From NCBI GenBank assembly GCA_026988155.1, contig JALSLW010000066.1:1-32520 (forward strand): a DNA stretch of 32,520 nucleotides, given 5' to 3'. The position numbers were made by a program, and so were the translations under genes. A model generated the notes under the pieces. It had not been told where the DNA came from. It did no database searches and saw only the letters and a program-made list of their open reading frames with translations. Below are positions 25,068 through 32,520 of this stretch, piece after piece (position 1 is the stretch's first letter; each line of letters starts with the position of its first letter). This DNA is from Methylomonas sp. (GTDB taxonomy: Bacteria; Pseudomonadota; Gammaproteobacteria; Methylococcales; Methylomonadaceae).

Positions 25068-26384
25068 TTAAAATGCCAAACCCTCAGCTTTCTCGCTTGA
25101 TCTGCCAGAAAAATTATCTTCAAATTCACTCAGCACACCAGCTTCTCTGGCCAGTTGCCGAAAATTTTCTGAACGATTGGTCATATCCGAGGCCAGCAAG
25201 ATCAATTCCAGTTCCAATGGCGGCAATGATTTCATCAAATTTTTTACCAAGGCAGGGTTGACTCCATTACTGCCAAAATCACCCAATGACAAGGCTCTGG
25301 AAAAGCCATAAAACTGCTGCATCCGGCTTTCGCATAACTGGCTATAGCGCACTCTGTTTTTACTATTTTTTAGCGATTCTTTTATCGCCAGAGTTGCCAC
25401 CCCCGCATTAAAAAAGGCATTCTGCACACCATGAGAAAATATGGGATCTGCAAAGGCGGCCGCATCGCCAATACTGTAATAATTTTCACCGCAAATATTT
25501 GTAGAATAGTAAGAATAATTAGGCCTAAACTGCAGGGAACCTTCAATAAACTGGGCAGATGCCAGCAAAGCATTCAGATGGGGCAGTGTTTCGCAAGTCT
25601 GTTTGAAAAAACTTTCGCGCTGCTGTCGCCCCATACCCTGCGTGCGTTTGGTAGGGACAATCAGTCCGACACTGGTTTTTTCTCGCAGTACAATATGCCA
25701 GACCCAGCCTCCTTCTAAAGACATTACAAAAGTGACGGGCTTAACGTCAGCCAAAGCTTCAAAAGGATGGCTCTGGCAATCTACCCCAACAAAATGGGAG
25801 TTTTTAAAATATCCCCACATGGATAAAAAATTCATTTCTGTGCTGACAGTTTGCCGGGATTTAAACTGATTGGCCAGACAAGTGCTATGTCCACTGGCAT
25901 CAATTACATATTGGCACTTGATTGTGCCATTACTATTGCTTTGTTCACGCTTATCAGAATAATAGACCTGTGGGTATAGCGGATCAGTAAAGTCAGCGGC
26001 TTTCACAGACACTTGATTAAACACTTTGGCGTCACAGCTTTCTGCATGCTTTAGCAGAATATCATCGAAAATATCACGTTCAACATGAAGCCCGGATTCA
26101 GTATAGCCAAAATCGGCAAAATTCATCTGATGAACTTTATCATTCCAGACAGTTATCCCGCCTGCTTTGGCAACAAAGCCCTGCTGCCGTATTTTTTCCG
26201 ATACCCCGATCATATCTGTGAATTTCCAGAAATGAGGAATTAGGCTTTCGCCAACCTGATTACGTGGAAAAATGGCCCGTTCAAATAATACGACATCAAT
26301 GCCTGCCTGAGCCAAGTGCGTGGCGGCACTGCTCCCGGCAGGCCCGCCACCAATAACCAATACATCGCACGACTTTGGGATCAC
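25068..26384 (-). CDS. FAD-dependent oxidoreductase, flavin halogenase-like
   Basis: A 438-residue flavoprotein with the N-terminal FAD fold (LVIGGGPAGSSAATHLAQAG, 9-28), GESLIP at 45-50 and a GDAAAFADPIFSHGV motif near 306 that holds the FAD ribityl and pyrophosphate. It resembles flavin-dependent halogenases: a Lys after GESLIP (K73, in GFVAKAGG) is at about the place of the catalytic Lys, and GGWVWHI at 225-231 recalls the W-x-W-x-I-P motif but lacks the Pro. Whether it halogenates or oxidises cannot be told. The start is GTG, directly after the lipoprotein stop. Related enzymes occur in aryl polyene and xanthomonadin clusters, which matches the exporter genes upstream in this operon. Confidence 0.8.
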   Translation of the reverse strand: MIPKSCDVLVIGGGPAGSSAATHLAQAGIDVVLFERAIFPRNQVGESLIPHFWKFTDMIGVSEKIRQQGFVAKAGGITVWNDKVHQMNFADFGYTESGLHVERDIFDDILLKHAESCDAKVFNQVSVKAADFTDPLYPQVYYSDKREQSNSNGTIKCQYVIDASGHSTCLANQFKSRQTVSTEMNFLSMWGYFKNSHFVGVDCQSHPFEALADVKPVTFVMSLEGGWVWHIVLREKTSVGLIVPTKRTQGMGRQQRESFFKQTCETLPHLNALLASAQFIEGSLQFRPNYSYYSTNICGENYYSIGDAAAFADPIFSHGVQNAFFNAGVATLAIKESLKNSKNRVRYSQLCESRMQQFYGFSRALSLGDFGSNGVNPALVKNLMKSLPPLELELILLASDMTNRSENFRQLAREAGVLSEFEDNFSGRSSEKAEGLAF

Positions 26385-26951
26385 TTACATATCACCTAGC
26401 ACGGCTTTAGAGCTTGGATTTTGCAGCCATGCGGCTATATCTTTTCCCAGAGTTCTTACACAGCGCCCTAAAATGGCACAGGTTCCTTTATAGGCACCAA
26501 ACATGCCGCCTCCAGAATAGCGTCGCCCTCTAAAATCGCCTAATACACGGCCATTTTGAGTTAACTTGCCTTTTACTACAACCGATTTAGCTCCTGACCA
26601 GGCTCCCCCGCCACCGCCTTGTACTTCTTCAATTGTAATGGATAAAGTCTGAGCATTTCTTTGTTTAGAATTTGAATCCGTCAATATATTTGCATATTGG
26701 CTGCTTGCATTTTTTTCTATAAACTGAGTTAATTTTCCTGTCAAATTGCATTCATTTTTTACTGCATCCCTAATATATGAGTCTTTTTTGAAGACAATAG
26801 GTTTAATAACTAAAGTGCCTGTTCCAGTATGCTGAACGGCTTGGGCCTGAACAGGCGTTTGCTCCTGAGTAGGCTTGACGTTATTATTTTTGTTAGGACA
26901 GCCGGTTAAGCTTGCCAATATAACGAATAAAAACAAATAATTGAATTTCAT
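26385..26951 (-). CDS. Lipoprotein of unknown function
   Basis: A 188-residue lipoprotein: signal with LTGC (Cys18), a Gln/Pro/Thr-rich linker to about 45, then a globular domain with Cys residues at about 68, 157 and 163, a Gly-rich turn (VQGGGGGAWSGAKS) and the end CAILGRCVRTLGKDIAAWL. I do not recognise the family. A strong ribosome binding site GAGGAT lies 6 bases upstream. It abuts the FAD enzyme gene with no gap, so it belongs to the operon and may act in the outer membrane with the exporter. Confidence 0.7.
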   Translation of the reverse strand: MKFNYLFLFVILASLTGCPNKNNNVKPTQEQTPVQAQAVQHTGTGTLVIKPIVFKKDSYIRDAVKNECNLTGKLTQFIEKNASSQYANILTDSNSKQRNAQTLSITIEEVQGGGGGAWSGAKSVVVKGKLTQNGRVLGDFRGRRYSGGGMFGAYKGTCAILGRCVRTLGKDIAAWLQNPSSKAVLGDM

Positions 26952-26984
26952 AATATCCTCTTTTTAATAAATAAAATAATCAAG

Positions 26985-27479
26985 TTAAATATGGGATTTC
27001 AGTATCAGTTGGCCAAGCCTTGGCATCCACCTATTGACTGATACGCAATACTTCCCATAATCCGAACCAAAAAGCTTTTCAAGCATAGGTTCTTCATAAA
27101 ACACTACAAACAGCTGAAAACATAGGGCAACACATATGCCGTAAATAATCATTAGGGGTATTGTATAAAGCAATGCCCACCCAGAAATAAAAAATAAAAC
27201 ACCGACATACATTGGGTTCCTAGAATAATGATACAAGCCTCTGACTACCAGGTTTTTTGGTGCGTCAATAGGCGCAGGCGTTCCCTTGCCAAAAGTGACA
27301 AAATCCCACACACACCAGCTGTAGATGGCGATTCCAATGGCCATTAAAAACAGTCCGCTAAGTATTGAGTATAGGTCGCCAACCTCTGCCTCTTGAATAA
27401 TTGACCACGGAACCATAACCGCTACCGTTCCTGGAACCAGCAAAGTAAAAACAATAGATTTAATAACTAAAATTCTCAT
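26985..27479 (-). CDS. Isoprenylcysteine methyltransferase-like membrane protein
   Basis: A 164-residue integral membrane protein with four to five hydrophobic segments and the PEMT/ICMT-family core GLYHYSRNPMYVGVLFF, followed by the E-E-P-x-L-x-x-x-F-G-x-x-Y-x-x-Y pattern (EEPMLEKLFGSDYGKYCVS) that binds S-adenosylmethionine. Bacterial members methylate varied small substrates or lipids; the substrate here is unknown. Start 27479 (MRILVIKS) is preferred over the ATG at 27542 because the earlier start lies inside the MMPL gene and adds a non-conserved basic extension. It follows the MMPL gene by 16 bases. Confidence 0.8.
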   Translation of the reverse strand: MRILVIKSIVFTLLVPGTVAVMVPWSIIQEAEVGDLYSILSGLFLMAIGIAIYSWCVWDFVTFGKGTPAPIDAPKNLVVRGLYHYSRNPMYVGVLFFISGWALLYTIPLMIIYGICVALCFQLFVVFYEEPMLEKLFGSDYGKYCVSVNRWMPRLGQLILKSHI

Positions 27480-27495
27480 TTTTATTGACTTGCAA

Positions 27496-29784
27496 TTAAA
27501 CTTTTTTGGTCTTAATAATAAGTGGACACAGGGCAAAGCCAAGCATTACACCAATAGCCACCACCCCAGATAAAATTCTTAACGAGGTACTTTCTGCAGT
27601 AATCAGGCTGCCAAAAGCCAAAGCACTGGTCAGCATGGAGGCTGCCATTGCCTGATAAGTCAAAGCAATATCTCCGCCTCTGTTTTCCTGATAAAAAATG
27701 CCATAATCAACACAGATTGCAACAACCAATAGAAAACCGACTAAATGCAAAAAACTGATAGCCTCGCCTGTATAAGACCAAAGGGCTAAAATTAAAAAGG
27801 CTGCTAACACTGCAGGCAATAAAGTCTGTACCGTTTTATAAAGACTTCTATACCGCACTAGCAGCACCAATATAATGAAAGCTAAACCTATCATCAATAA
27901 TCTTTGCGCTCTTTCTGTATAGTCTTCGGTCATATTGTTCAGCATATCTCGCTGACTGAAGTACTGCGCATTTTCTATGTTTTCCAGTGCTTTTTTTATT
28001 GCCCTGGGCTGATGATCAGAAAGCCAAATCATAATAACAGTCTGCTTTTGACCGATAATAACACGGCTATCAATCAGTTTGCTTACTGGTGTTTCTAGTA
28101 CTTGCTGCAGAGCTAACGGTTGCTTTAAAGAATAATCTAAAGTACCCAAACGCTTAACAGACAGTCCCTGCTTTTTAAGCGCCTGCTTCCAACGCCGGCG
28201 ATTTTCAGGGGTTAAATATTTTTCCAGCTGCATTTGGTTTTGCTGCTGCCTACGGGCTGAAAGCAACCAAGGGTACAGACCAAAATAGTCAGATAATTCT
28301 CCCGACTGTTTTAATTGCTCTAAAACGGGGTACACCTGTTCAACTTTTTGCAGAGCTGACTCAACATCAACACCTGTAACCATTACAAAGCGACCAGGCT
28401 CTATGCTAGTCATTCTGGCTCTGATCTGCCTATCTTTCTGCTTTAGGTAATCGAGTTCTGGCGTCAGTTCCTGCATATCCTTCATCCAGTGCAGAGAGTT
28501 CAATCCAAAAAAAGACATGCCCAGCATTATTAGTAACGCAATAATTAGCCATGGTCTAAACCGCTGACAAACCCCCGCCCATTGACTTACTAGGGGGACA
28601 TTTAAATGCTTGCTGCTTTTAGCCGTCATCAAATCAGGAAAGACAAAACGAGTCAACAGCAGGCTAACAACAATGCCTGTTACAGCAAACACCGCTACTT
28701 GCTGAAATCCTGGGTAGCCAGATATGCCTAAAGCGATATAGCCTATCATGGTGGTAATGCCTCCGAGCAGCATACTCGGCCATATTTTAGCAATAACAGC
28801 CATTCTTTTGCTTGGATTTACCGATTGCGCGTGGGCAATGGCATGGATAGGATAATCAATGCAAATTCCTATTAAAGTTGCGCCGATTGCCACCGTCATG
28901 CCATGAACATAGCCAAAGATTAACTGAGTGCTAATAATTGATCCTAAAATGACAATAGCCAATAAAGAAAACACCTGAAACAGCACAGCAAATGAACGGA
29001 ATATCAGCAGAAACAATAGCATTAGGGCAATGGAAGAAAAGATGCTTACCTTAGCAATGTCTCCCTGTATCAGTGTTTGCGTTGCCACTGCAAAGACCGC
29101 CACACCTGTCATTTCCATTTGATACTGTGCTAACGGGTTCAGCTGCTGAAAGGTTTTATTAATGGCTATCTGAATACGGCTTTGTGCAGGGGCATCCAGA
29201 CCTGCCATGGCTGTTTCCAGAATCAGGTTTTTGTATGGTGAATTTGGGCTGGCCATCTGCTGCATTTTACCGCCCAGCGATTGAAAACCCTTTATCGTCA
29301 GCAGCAGTGGATCATGTATGGCAAGTTTTTTGACCATTGCACCCTGTGGAGACAATAAAGTCTGTTTTAAGAATATTGCTCTTTGCTGCAACCCTTGCGG
29401 AGAAAACAGTTCATCCAAATTTTGTCCGGGTTCTAGACTATAAAATGCATTGCCATAGTCTGCGTAAAGACTTTGTATAGTCTGTGTTATTTTATTTTGC
29501 TGTCCTGGAGACCACGCATCAACCACGCCATCAATTGCTTTTAGCTGATTTCGCAAGTTTCGCATAAAGCTCCTGCTTGGTTCACTTTTGTCCTCTGAAC
29601 CAATCGAAAGCAAATAACGCCGAGACAAAGTGCCTGACTGCATTTCATTGGCCAGTAAAATTTCTTCTGCATTATCGCCCGCTATAATAAAAGCTGAAAG
29701 ATCTGTTTTAAAATTAACTGAAAATATCGCACAAAAAGCCAATAAAGGAGGCAGCAGATAAAACAGACCCTTTCGCCAATTCAA
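27496..29784 (-). CDS. MMPL-family (RND-type) lipid exporter
   Basis: A 762-residue exporter of the COG4258 type. It has one N-terminal membrane helix (LFYLLPPLLAFCAIFSVNF), a large periplasmic loop (about 30-225), a five to six-helix bundle, another helix near 395 with a second periplasmic domain, and a final bundle ending near 755. GATLIGICIDYPIHAIAHA and VAICVDYGIFYQE are the paired motifs with the proton-relay Asp in each half. The start is TTG 29784 with AGGGGA just upstream, one base after the LolA-like stop. Such exporters next to LolA-like and COG4648 proteins are a hallmark of aryl polyene export systems, moving a lipid from the inner membrane. Confidence 0.88.
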   Translation of the reverse strand: MNWRKGLFYLLPPLLAFCAIFSVNFKTDLSAFIIAGDNAEEILLANEMQSGTLSRRYLLSIGSEDKSEPSRSFMRNLRNQLKAIDGVVDAWSPGQQNKITQTIQSLYADYGNAFYSLEPGQNLDELFSPQGLQQRAIFLKQTLLSPQGAMVKKLAIHDPLLLTIKGFQSLGGKMQQMASPNSPYKNLILETAMAGLDAPAQSRIQIAINKTFQQLNPLAQYQMEMTGVAVFAVATQTLIQGDIAKVSIFSSIALMLLFLLIFRSFAVLFQVFSLLAIVILGSIISTQLIFGYVHGMTVAIGATLIGICIDYPIHAIAHAQSVNPSKRMAVIAKIWPSMLLGGITTMIGYIALGISGYPGFQQVAVFAVTGIVVSLLLTRFVFPDLMTAKSSKHLNVPLVSQWAGVCQRFRPWLIIALLIMLGMSFFGLNSLHWMKDMQELTPELDYLKQKDRQIRARMTSIEPGRFVMVTGVDVESALQKVEQVYPVLEQLKQSGELSDYFGLYPWLLSARRQQQNQMQLEKYLTPENRRRWKQALKKQGLSVKRLGTLDYSLKQPLALQQVLETPVSKLIDSRVIIGQKQTVIMIWLSDHQPRAIKKALENIENAQYFSQRDMLNNMTEDYTERAQRLLMIGLAFIILVLLVRYRSLYKTVQTLLPAVLAAFLILALWSYTGEAISFLHLVGFLLVVAICVDYGIFYQENRGGDIALTYQAMAASMLTSALAFGSLITAESTSLRILSGVVAIGVMLGFALCPLIIKTKKV

Positions 29785-29785
29785 A

Positions 29786-30442
29786 CTATTCCCCTGTTAA
29801 TTCGCTATACAGCCGGTTTGCAACCTTTTTAACTTTATCCCCCTGTGCAACCTGCTGCAGCATAAACTCACTTAAATCACCATCAGCCTGTTTAATAATA
29901 ATGGTATCAGCCGGCTGTTCAGTCAAGCCAGAAACTACAATGCTAAATTCCGACTGACTCTGCAGTTTTGATTTTAAGGTCATTACCCAACGCGCAGGCT
30001 TATTGCTAAACTCTATCAGATACATTCGTCTCAATAGCGCTTCATCAGCAGTAACCAAGGCTTTAAATACTGCAATATTAAGACTGAGCGGATTATCATC
30101 ATCCATATCAGTCTGATGATGCATAGAATGGCCAGGGTCAAAATAAAACATTTTATCGGCTTTAATTCCCATCAATAGCCGTTTGGGCTTTAGCTGTTCT
30201 CTAATCATTAAATCTGGAGCGATGGAATACATATAACCGCTGCCATGCCATGGCTGATCCATCAATTCCAGGGTTCTAATTTCCTGATAGGCTATTTTAA
30301 CAGCAGTCTCAGATTGCATTCTCTGCATTAGGCTGGAAAGTGAATCCTCGGCATAACTGTTGCCAGAAAGCAAAAAAATAACCAACAGCCCCCCTCTTTG
30401 AAAAAGAGGGAACAGAGGTTTTTTTTTAAAAAAAAGCTTCAT
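29786..30442 (-). CDS. LolA-like outer-membrane lipoprotein carrier
   Basis: A 218-residue periplasmic protein. The start at 30442 overlaps the COG4648 stop by ATGA and is preferred to the in-frame ATG at 30463. The signal peptide ends near SYA (about residue 31). The mature part follows the LolA fold: SSLMQRMQSETAVKIAYQEI, a central strand with GIKADKMFYFDPG, then LIEFSNKPARWVMTLKSKLQ. LolA-like proteins of this subgroup accompany MMPL exporters and are thought to carry the exported lipid across the periplasm. The n-region of the signal (KKKPLFPLFQRGG) is encoded by a repeat-like palindrome, reported separately. Confidence 0.82.
   Translation of the reverse strand: MKLFFKKKPLFPLFQRGGLLVIFLLSGNSYAEDSLSSLMQRMQSETAVKIAYQEIRTLELMDQPWHGSGYMYSIAPDLMIREQLKPKRLLMGIKADKMFYFDPGHSMHHQTDMDDDNPLSLNIAVFKALVTADEALLRRMYLIEFSNKPARWVMTLKSKLQSQSEFSIVVSGLTEQPADTIIIKQADGDLSEFMLQQVAQGDKVKKVANRLYSELTGE
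30392..30410. repeat. Short palindrome inside the LolA signal-peptide region
   Basis: CCCTCTTT (30392-30399) and AAAGAGGG (30403-30410) form a perfect 8-bp stem with a 3-base loop. It is translated on the minus strand as FPLFQRGG, a peptide typical of intergenic CCCCTTTTTCAAAGGGG-type repeats that have entered genes. Confidence 0.6.
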
Positions 30443-31068
30443 CGTGCCTGCACATCCATCCAAATTTTACGGCCATTAACAAACATATTTTTAATTGTAG
30501 ATTTAGGGTCGGGAATATCTAATTCAGGAAAACGAAAATGCCGATAAATATACTCACCCAAGGTCAGTAGACCAATCATCAGATAAATAAATACACCGTT
30601 ATATAGTGCCCACCATTTATCATTGCTAAAAACAGCCAATACAATGCACATCATCACATTAAAGGCAAAAAAACCAGTCCAGAGAATAGTCAGCTGACGG
30701 CAATACCGAAGAAGCTGTGGCGGGATTTCAGAAAACTCCAATCGAACAAAACTTTCTATAAAGGGTGGCCCCTTCCCTTTTAACAAGGTCCTGCCAAAAA
30801 AATACATCAGCATTAACTGAATTAATACCGGTAAAATTTTTGCCGTTACAGTCTGCAGATAATAGGCCCCCAATAGTAAACCAATTGCCAGCAGTGCCTT
30901 GTATATTTTGATTTTCACCCTGCGGGCAGCAAATGACTGCATCAGAAATATGCCAGAAAATATAGCTGGTGCAATCCATACTATGCCGCTTTCTATTCCC
31001 TTATAAACCAGATAGGGATAAATCATAAATAGACAGGTAACAAAAATGCTTTTAATAATGCCAACCAT
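30439..31068 (-). CDS. COG4648-family membrane protein
   Basis: A 209-residue inner-membrane protein with about six hydrophobic segments (first at 8-25, last near 160-175) and the family features ERLEFSEIPP-like segment (VRLEFSEIPPQLLRYCRQLT) and FPELDIPDPKSTIKN near the C-terminus. COG4648 proteins are found almost only in aryl polyene-type clusters beside MMPL and LolA-like genes; their molecular role is not settled. It lies 3 bases after the TSUP permease gene and overlaps the LolA-like gene by 4 bases. AAGGA directly abuts the ATG, an unusually short spacing, so translation probably depends on coupling. Confidence 0.8.
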   Translation of the reverse strand: MVGIIKSIFVTCLFMIYPYLVYKGIESGIVWIAPAIFSGIFLMQSFAARRVKIKIYKALLAIGLLLGAYYLQTVTAKILPVLIQLMLMYFFGRTLLKGKGPPFIESFVRLEFSEIPPQLLRYCRQLTILWTGFFAFNVMMCIVLAVFSNDKWWALYNGVFIYLMIGLLTLGEYIYRHFRFPELDIPDPKSTIKNMFVNGRKIWMDVQAR

Positions 31069-31071
31069 TCC

Positions 31072-32052
31072 TTAACCACTTATAGGGTGATAACGCTTAA
31101 CCCTGTATATTTGAAAATAGATAAAACTAAACAGTAAAAATACAGCAGAACTCACACTGACAATCTTATCAGTCAGTGGAATTAAGCTCAAAGAGCTGGC
31201 TAATTCAACCATAATCAGGGTAATTAATACAGTGGCAATGGTTTTATTTTTTAGCCGAGTACAAAAATAGGCACCCAAAGGTGCACCCACCACTACGACA
31301 GGAATAGCGGCCAGCCAATAATTTTCCACTTGGACTGTAAAACCGCCAACAATAAATAAATGCAGAGCAAAACCGACAACCGAGTTAAAAGCCATCAACA
31401 CCACAGAGGTTGCTGTAGATAATTTTTCCGATAGCCGAAACAATAATACCATCACAGAAAAACTGATGATATCAATGCCATTCCCTACCAGACCTGTCAA
31501 ACAGCCTCCAATAAAGCCGGTAAAGACAAGAATTAGCACTTCTCGCCTACTGTAAATGGGCAAGCTGTCATTATAATCGCGCCGTTTCCAGTTAAGTAAA
31601 AACAGAGTCAATGCAAAACTGACTATCATAGCCGTAAACAGCATTTTTAATAAATCTGCCGGCAAAAGAGGAGCTATAAAAACGGAACCCAGCATTACAC
31701 CTGCCACCCCCCCTAAACTTGCCCATATAATAACCCGCCATTCAACAGCAATGCGCATAGCAATAATGGTGAATGTTGCAGCCATCATGCCGACACTTTG
31801 AATCGCCAAAGAAAATATTTTGGCATCCTGAGGTGAAATATGAAGCACTTTGGTAAAAATAGGAAAGGCGATGGCTCCACCGCCTTCGCTGGTAGCGCCT
31901 GCAATAAAAGAGCCGAAGACCATGGTCAGCGTAATGGGCCAGTTTTGAGACACCGTCTGGAGGGAGTTTGGGCAGGTATAGCTGTACCAGATACACCAGA
32001 CAATAACAGCCAGTGTAATGCTGAAAAAAACAGGCTTATTTATCTTTCCCAT
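31072..32052 (-). CDS. TauE/SafE (TSUP) family permease
   Basis: A 326-residue inner-membrane protein with eight to nine hydrophobic segments in two repeated halves. Each half carries the TSUP glycine-rich motif: FGSFIAGATSEGGGAIAFPI near 48-67 and FTGFIGGCLTGLVGNGIDII near 178. Characterised members move sulfite, sulfoacetate or related organosulfonates out of the cell. The substrate here is unknown. It lies 32 bases after the Crp/Fnr gene and 3 bases before the COG4648 gene, so it may share transcription with the export genes or be a separate unit read with them. Confidence 0.85.
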   Translation of the reverse strand: MGKINKPVFFSITLAVIVWCIWYSYTCPNSLQTVSQNWPITLTMVFGSFIAGATSEGGGAIAFPIFTKVLHISPQDAKIFSLAIQSVGMMAATFTIIAMRIAVEWRVIIWASLGGVAGVMLGSVFIAPLLPADLLKMLFTAMIVSFALTLFLLNWKRRDYNDSLPIYSRREVLILVFTGFIGGCLTGLVGNGIDIISFSVMVLLFRLSEKLSTATSVVLMAFNSVVGFALHLFIVGGFTVQVENYWLAAIPVVVVGAPLGAYFCTRLKNKTIATVLITLIMVELASSLSLIPLTDKIVSVSSAVFLLFSFIYFQIYRVKRYHPISG

Positions 32053-32084
32053 AGTTTATATGGGGAAGTCATATTGAATAATAT

Positions 32085-32520
32085 TCACCAGGATTCAGGG
32101 AGTTTCCGCTCAATTCTCAGTCCTTTTCCTTCCATAACAATATATTGGCCTTTAGTTAATTCCTTCATGATTTTATTAACCATTTCCCTAGAAGAACCTA
32201 CCATATTAGCCAGTTCCTGCTGTGTGGGTCTATTATTAATCACCATAATATCGCCCTGCTTTACAGCCATATCCTGAAGCGTCTGAATGGTTCTTTCATA
32301 GACATTGGACAGAGCAAGCTGCTTAACTTTACTGGTTAGCCTTTTTACCGTGCCTGCCAAATCCTGAATCAGGCCAAAAGCAACATCCGGATGATTTGAA
32401 AGCCAGATTTTAAAGTCAGCCTGGGCGATAATTGCACAGCTGGTTTTTTCAAGGGCAATAACTGATGCAGACCTTGCATCATTGCTAAGTAGAGCCAACT
32501 CGCCAAAATAAGATACTGGC
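32085..32520 (-). CDS. Crp/Fnr-family transcription regulator (5' end outside window)
   Basis: The C-terminal 144 residues of a Crp/Fnr regulator; the frame stays open to the window edge. It begins within the end of the cyclic-nucleotide-binding-like beta roll (PVSYFGELALLSNDARSASV, where F-G-E-x-A-L-L and R-S-A-S-V match the ligand pocket motif), continues with the long dimer helix (DLAGTVKRLTSKVKQLALSN) and ends in the winged helix (RPTQQELANMVGSSREMVNK, the recognition helix being SSREMVNKIM). The Arg and Ser of the cAMP pocket are conserved, so a nucleotide ligand is possible. Absence of the N-terminus prevents a check for Fnr-type cysteines. Confidence 0.88.
   Translation of the reverse strand, partial: PVSYFGELALLSNDARSASVIALEKTSCAIIAQADFKIWLSNHPDVAFGLIQDLAGTVKRLTSKVKQLALSNVYERTIQTLQDMAVKQGDIMVINNRPTQQELANMVGSSREMVNKIMKELTKGQYIVMEGKGLRIERKLPESW

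Overview
The window looks like chromosomal DNA of a gammaproteobacterium with moderate to low GC. The main reason is the block tRNA-Val, thrS, infC, rpmI, rplT, pheS, pheT, ihfA, a short MerR-type regulator and tRNA-Pro, all on the minus strand, an order typical of Gammaproteobacteria. Outer-membrane functions (a PagL-like lipid A deacylase, a LolA-like protein, type IV minor pilins) confirm a Gram-negative cell. A type I methanotroph or a relative would fit the gene mix, but nothing here proves the genus.

Region 1 (1-5004) is an accessory element against the 3' end of tRNA-Pro(GGG). It holds the tail of a decayed PIN-domain toxin gene, an AT-rich unknown gene, then a plus-strand operon: AlpA-like regulator, small HTH protein, separate CHC2 zinc-finger primase protein, Toprim/DUF3987 primase-helicase, followed by a DUF5681 protein and a 52-residue protein. 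No integrase is visible, although repeated sites that could belong to an attachment region remain beside the tRNA.

Region 2 (5005-15032) is the translation core plus uvrB. Details worth noting are an ATC start codon for infC, a strong intrinsic terminator squeezed between tRNA-Val and thrS, and a 200-bp leader before pheS with a strong hairpin and a short Phe-containing reading frame. Region 3 (15176-18504) holds a solute-binding lipoprotein with an extra C-terminal membrane anchor, divergent fabI with a clear terminator, and a frameshifted IS630 transposase tail.

Region 4 (18538-22706, minus) is a PagL-like enzyme gene followed by four minor-pilin genes (FimT/PilV/PilW/PilX type). PilW carries a block of DxDxDG calcium-type loops, PilX carries a DNRLRE-type domain, and a GIY-YIG nuclease gene bracketed by two 64-bp direct repeats sits between pilW and pilX. 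Region 5 (22820-24996) has an L,D-transpeptidase lipoprotein, two back-to-back 160-bp full-length palindromes, and a YefM/YoeB toxin-antitoxin pair with its operator.

Region 6 (25068-32520, minus) is a tightly packed operon: TSUP permease, COG4648-type membrane protein, LolA-like periplasmic protein, MMPL exporter, isoprenylcysteine-methyltransferase-like protein, lipoprotein and halogenase-like FAD enzyme, preceded by a Crp/Fnr regulator cut by the window edge. The COG4648, LolA, MMPL and FAD-enzyme set resembles the export and tailoring part of aryl polyene clusters, but no biosynthetic ketosynthase or acyl carrier protein is in view.

The best candidates for something undescribed are the GIY-YIG/direct-repeat cassette, the modified minor pilins next to a PagL homologue, and the tandem palindromes.
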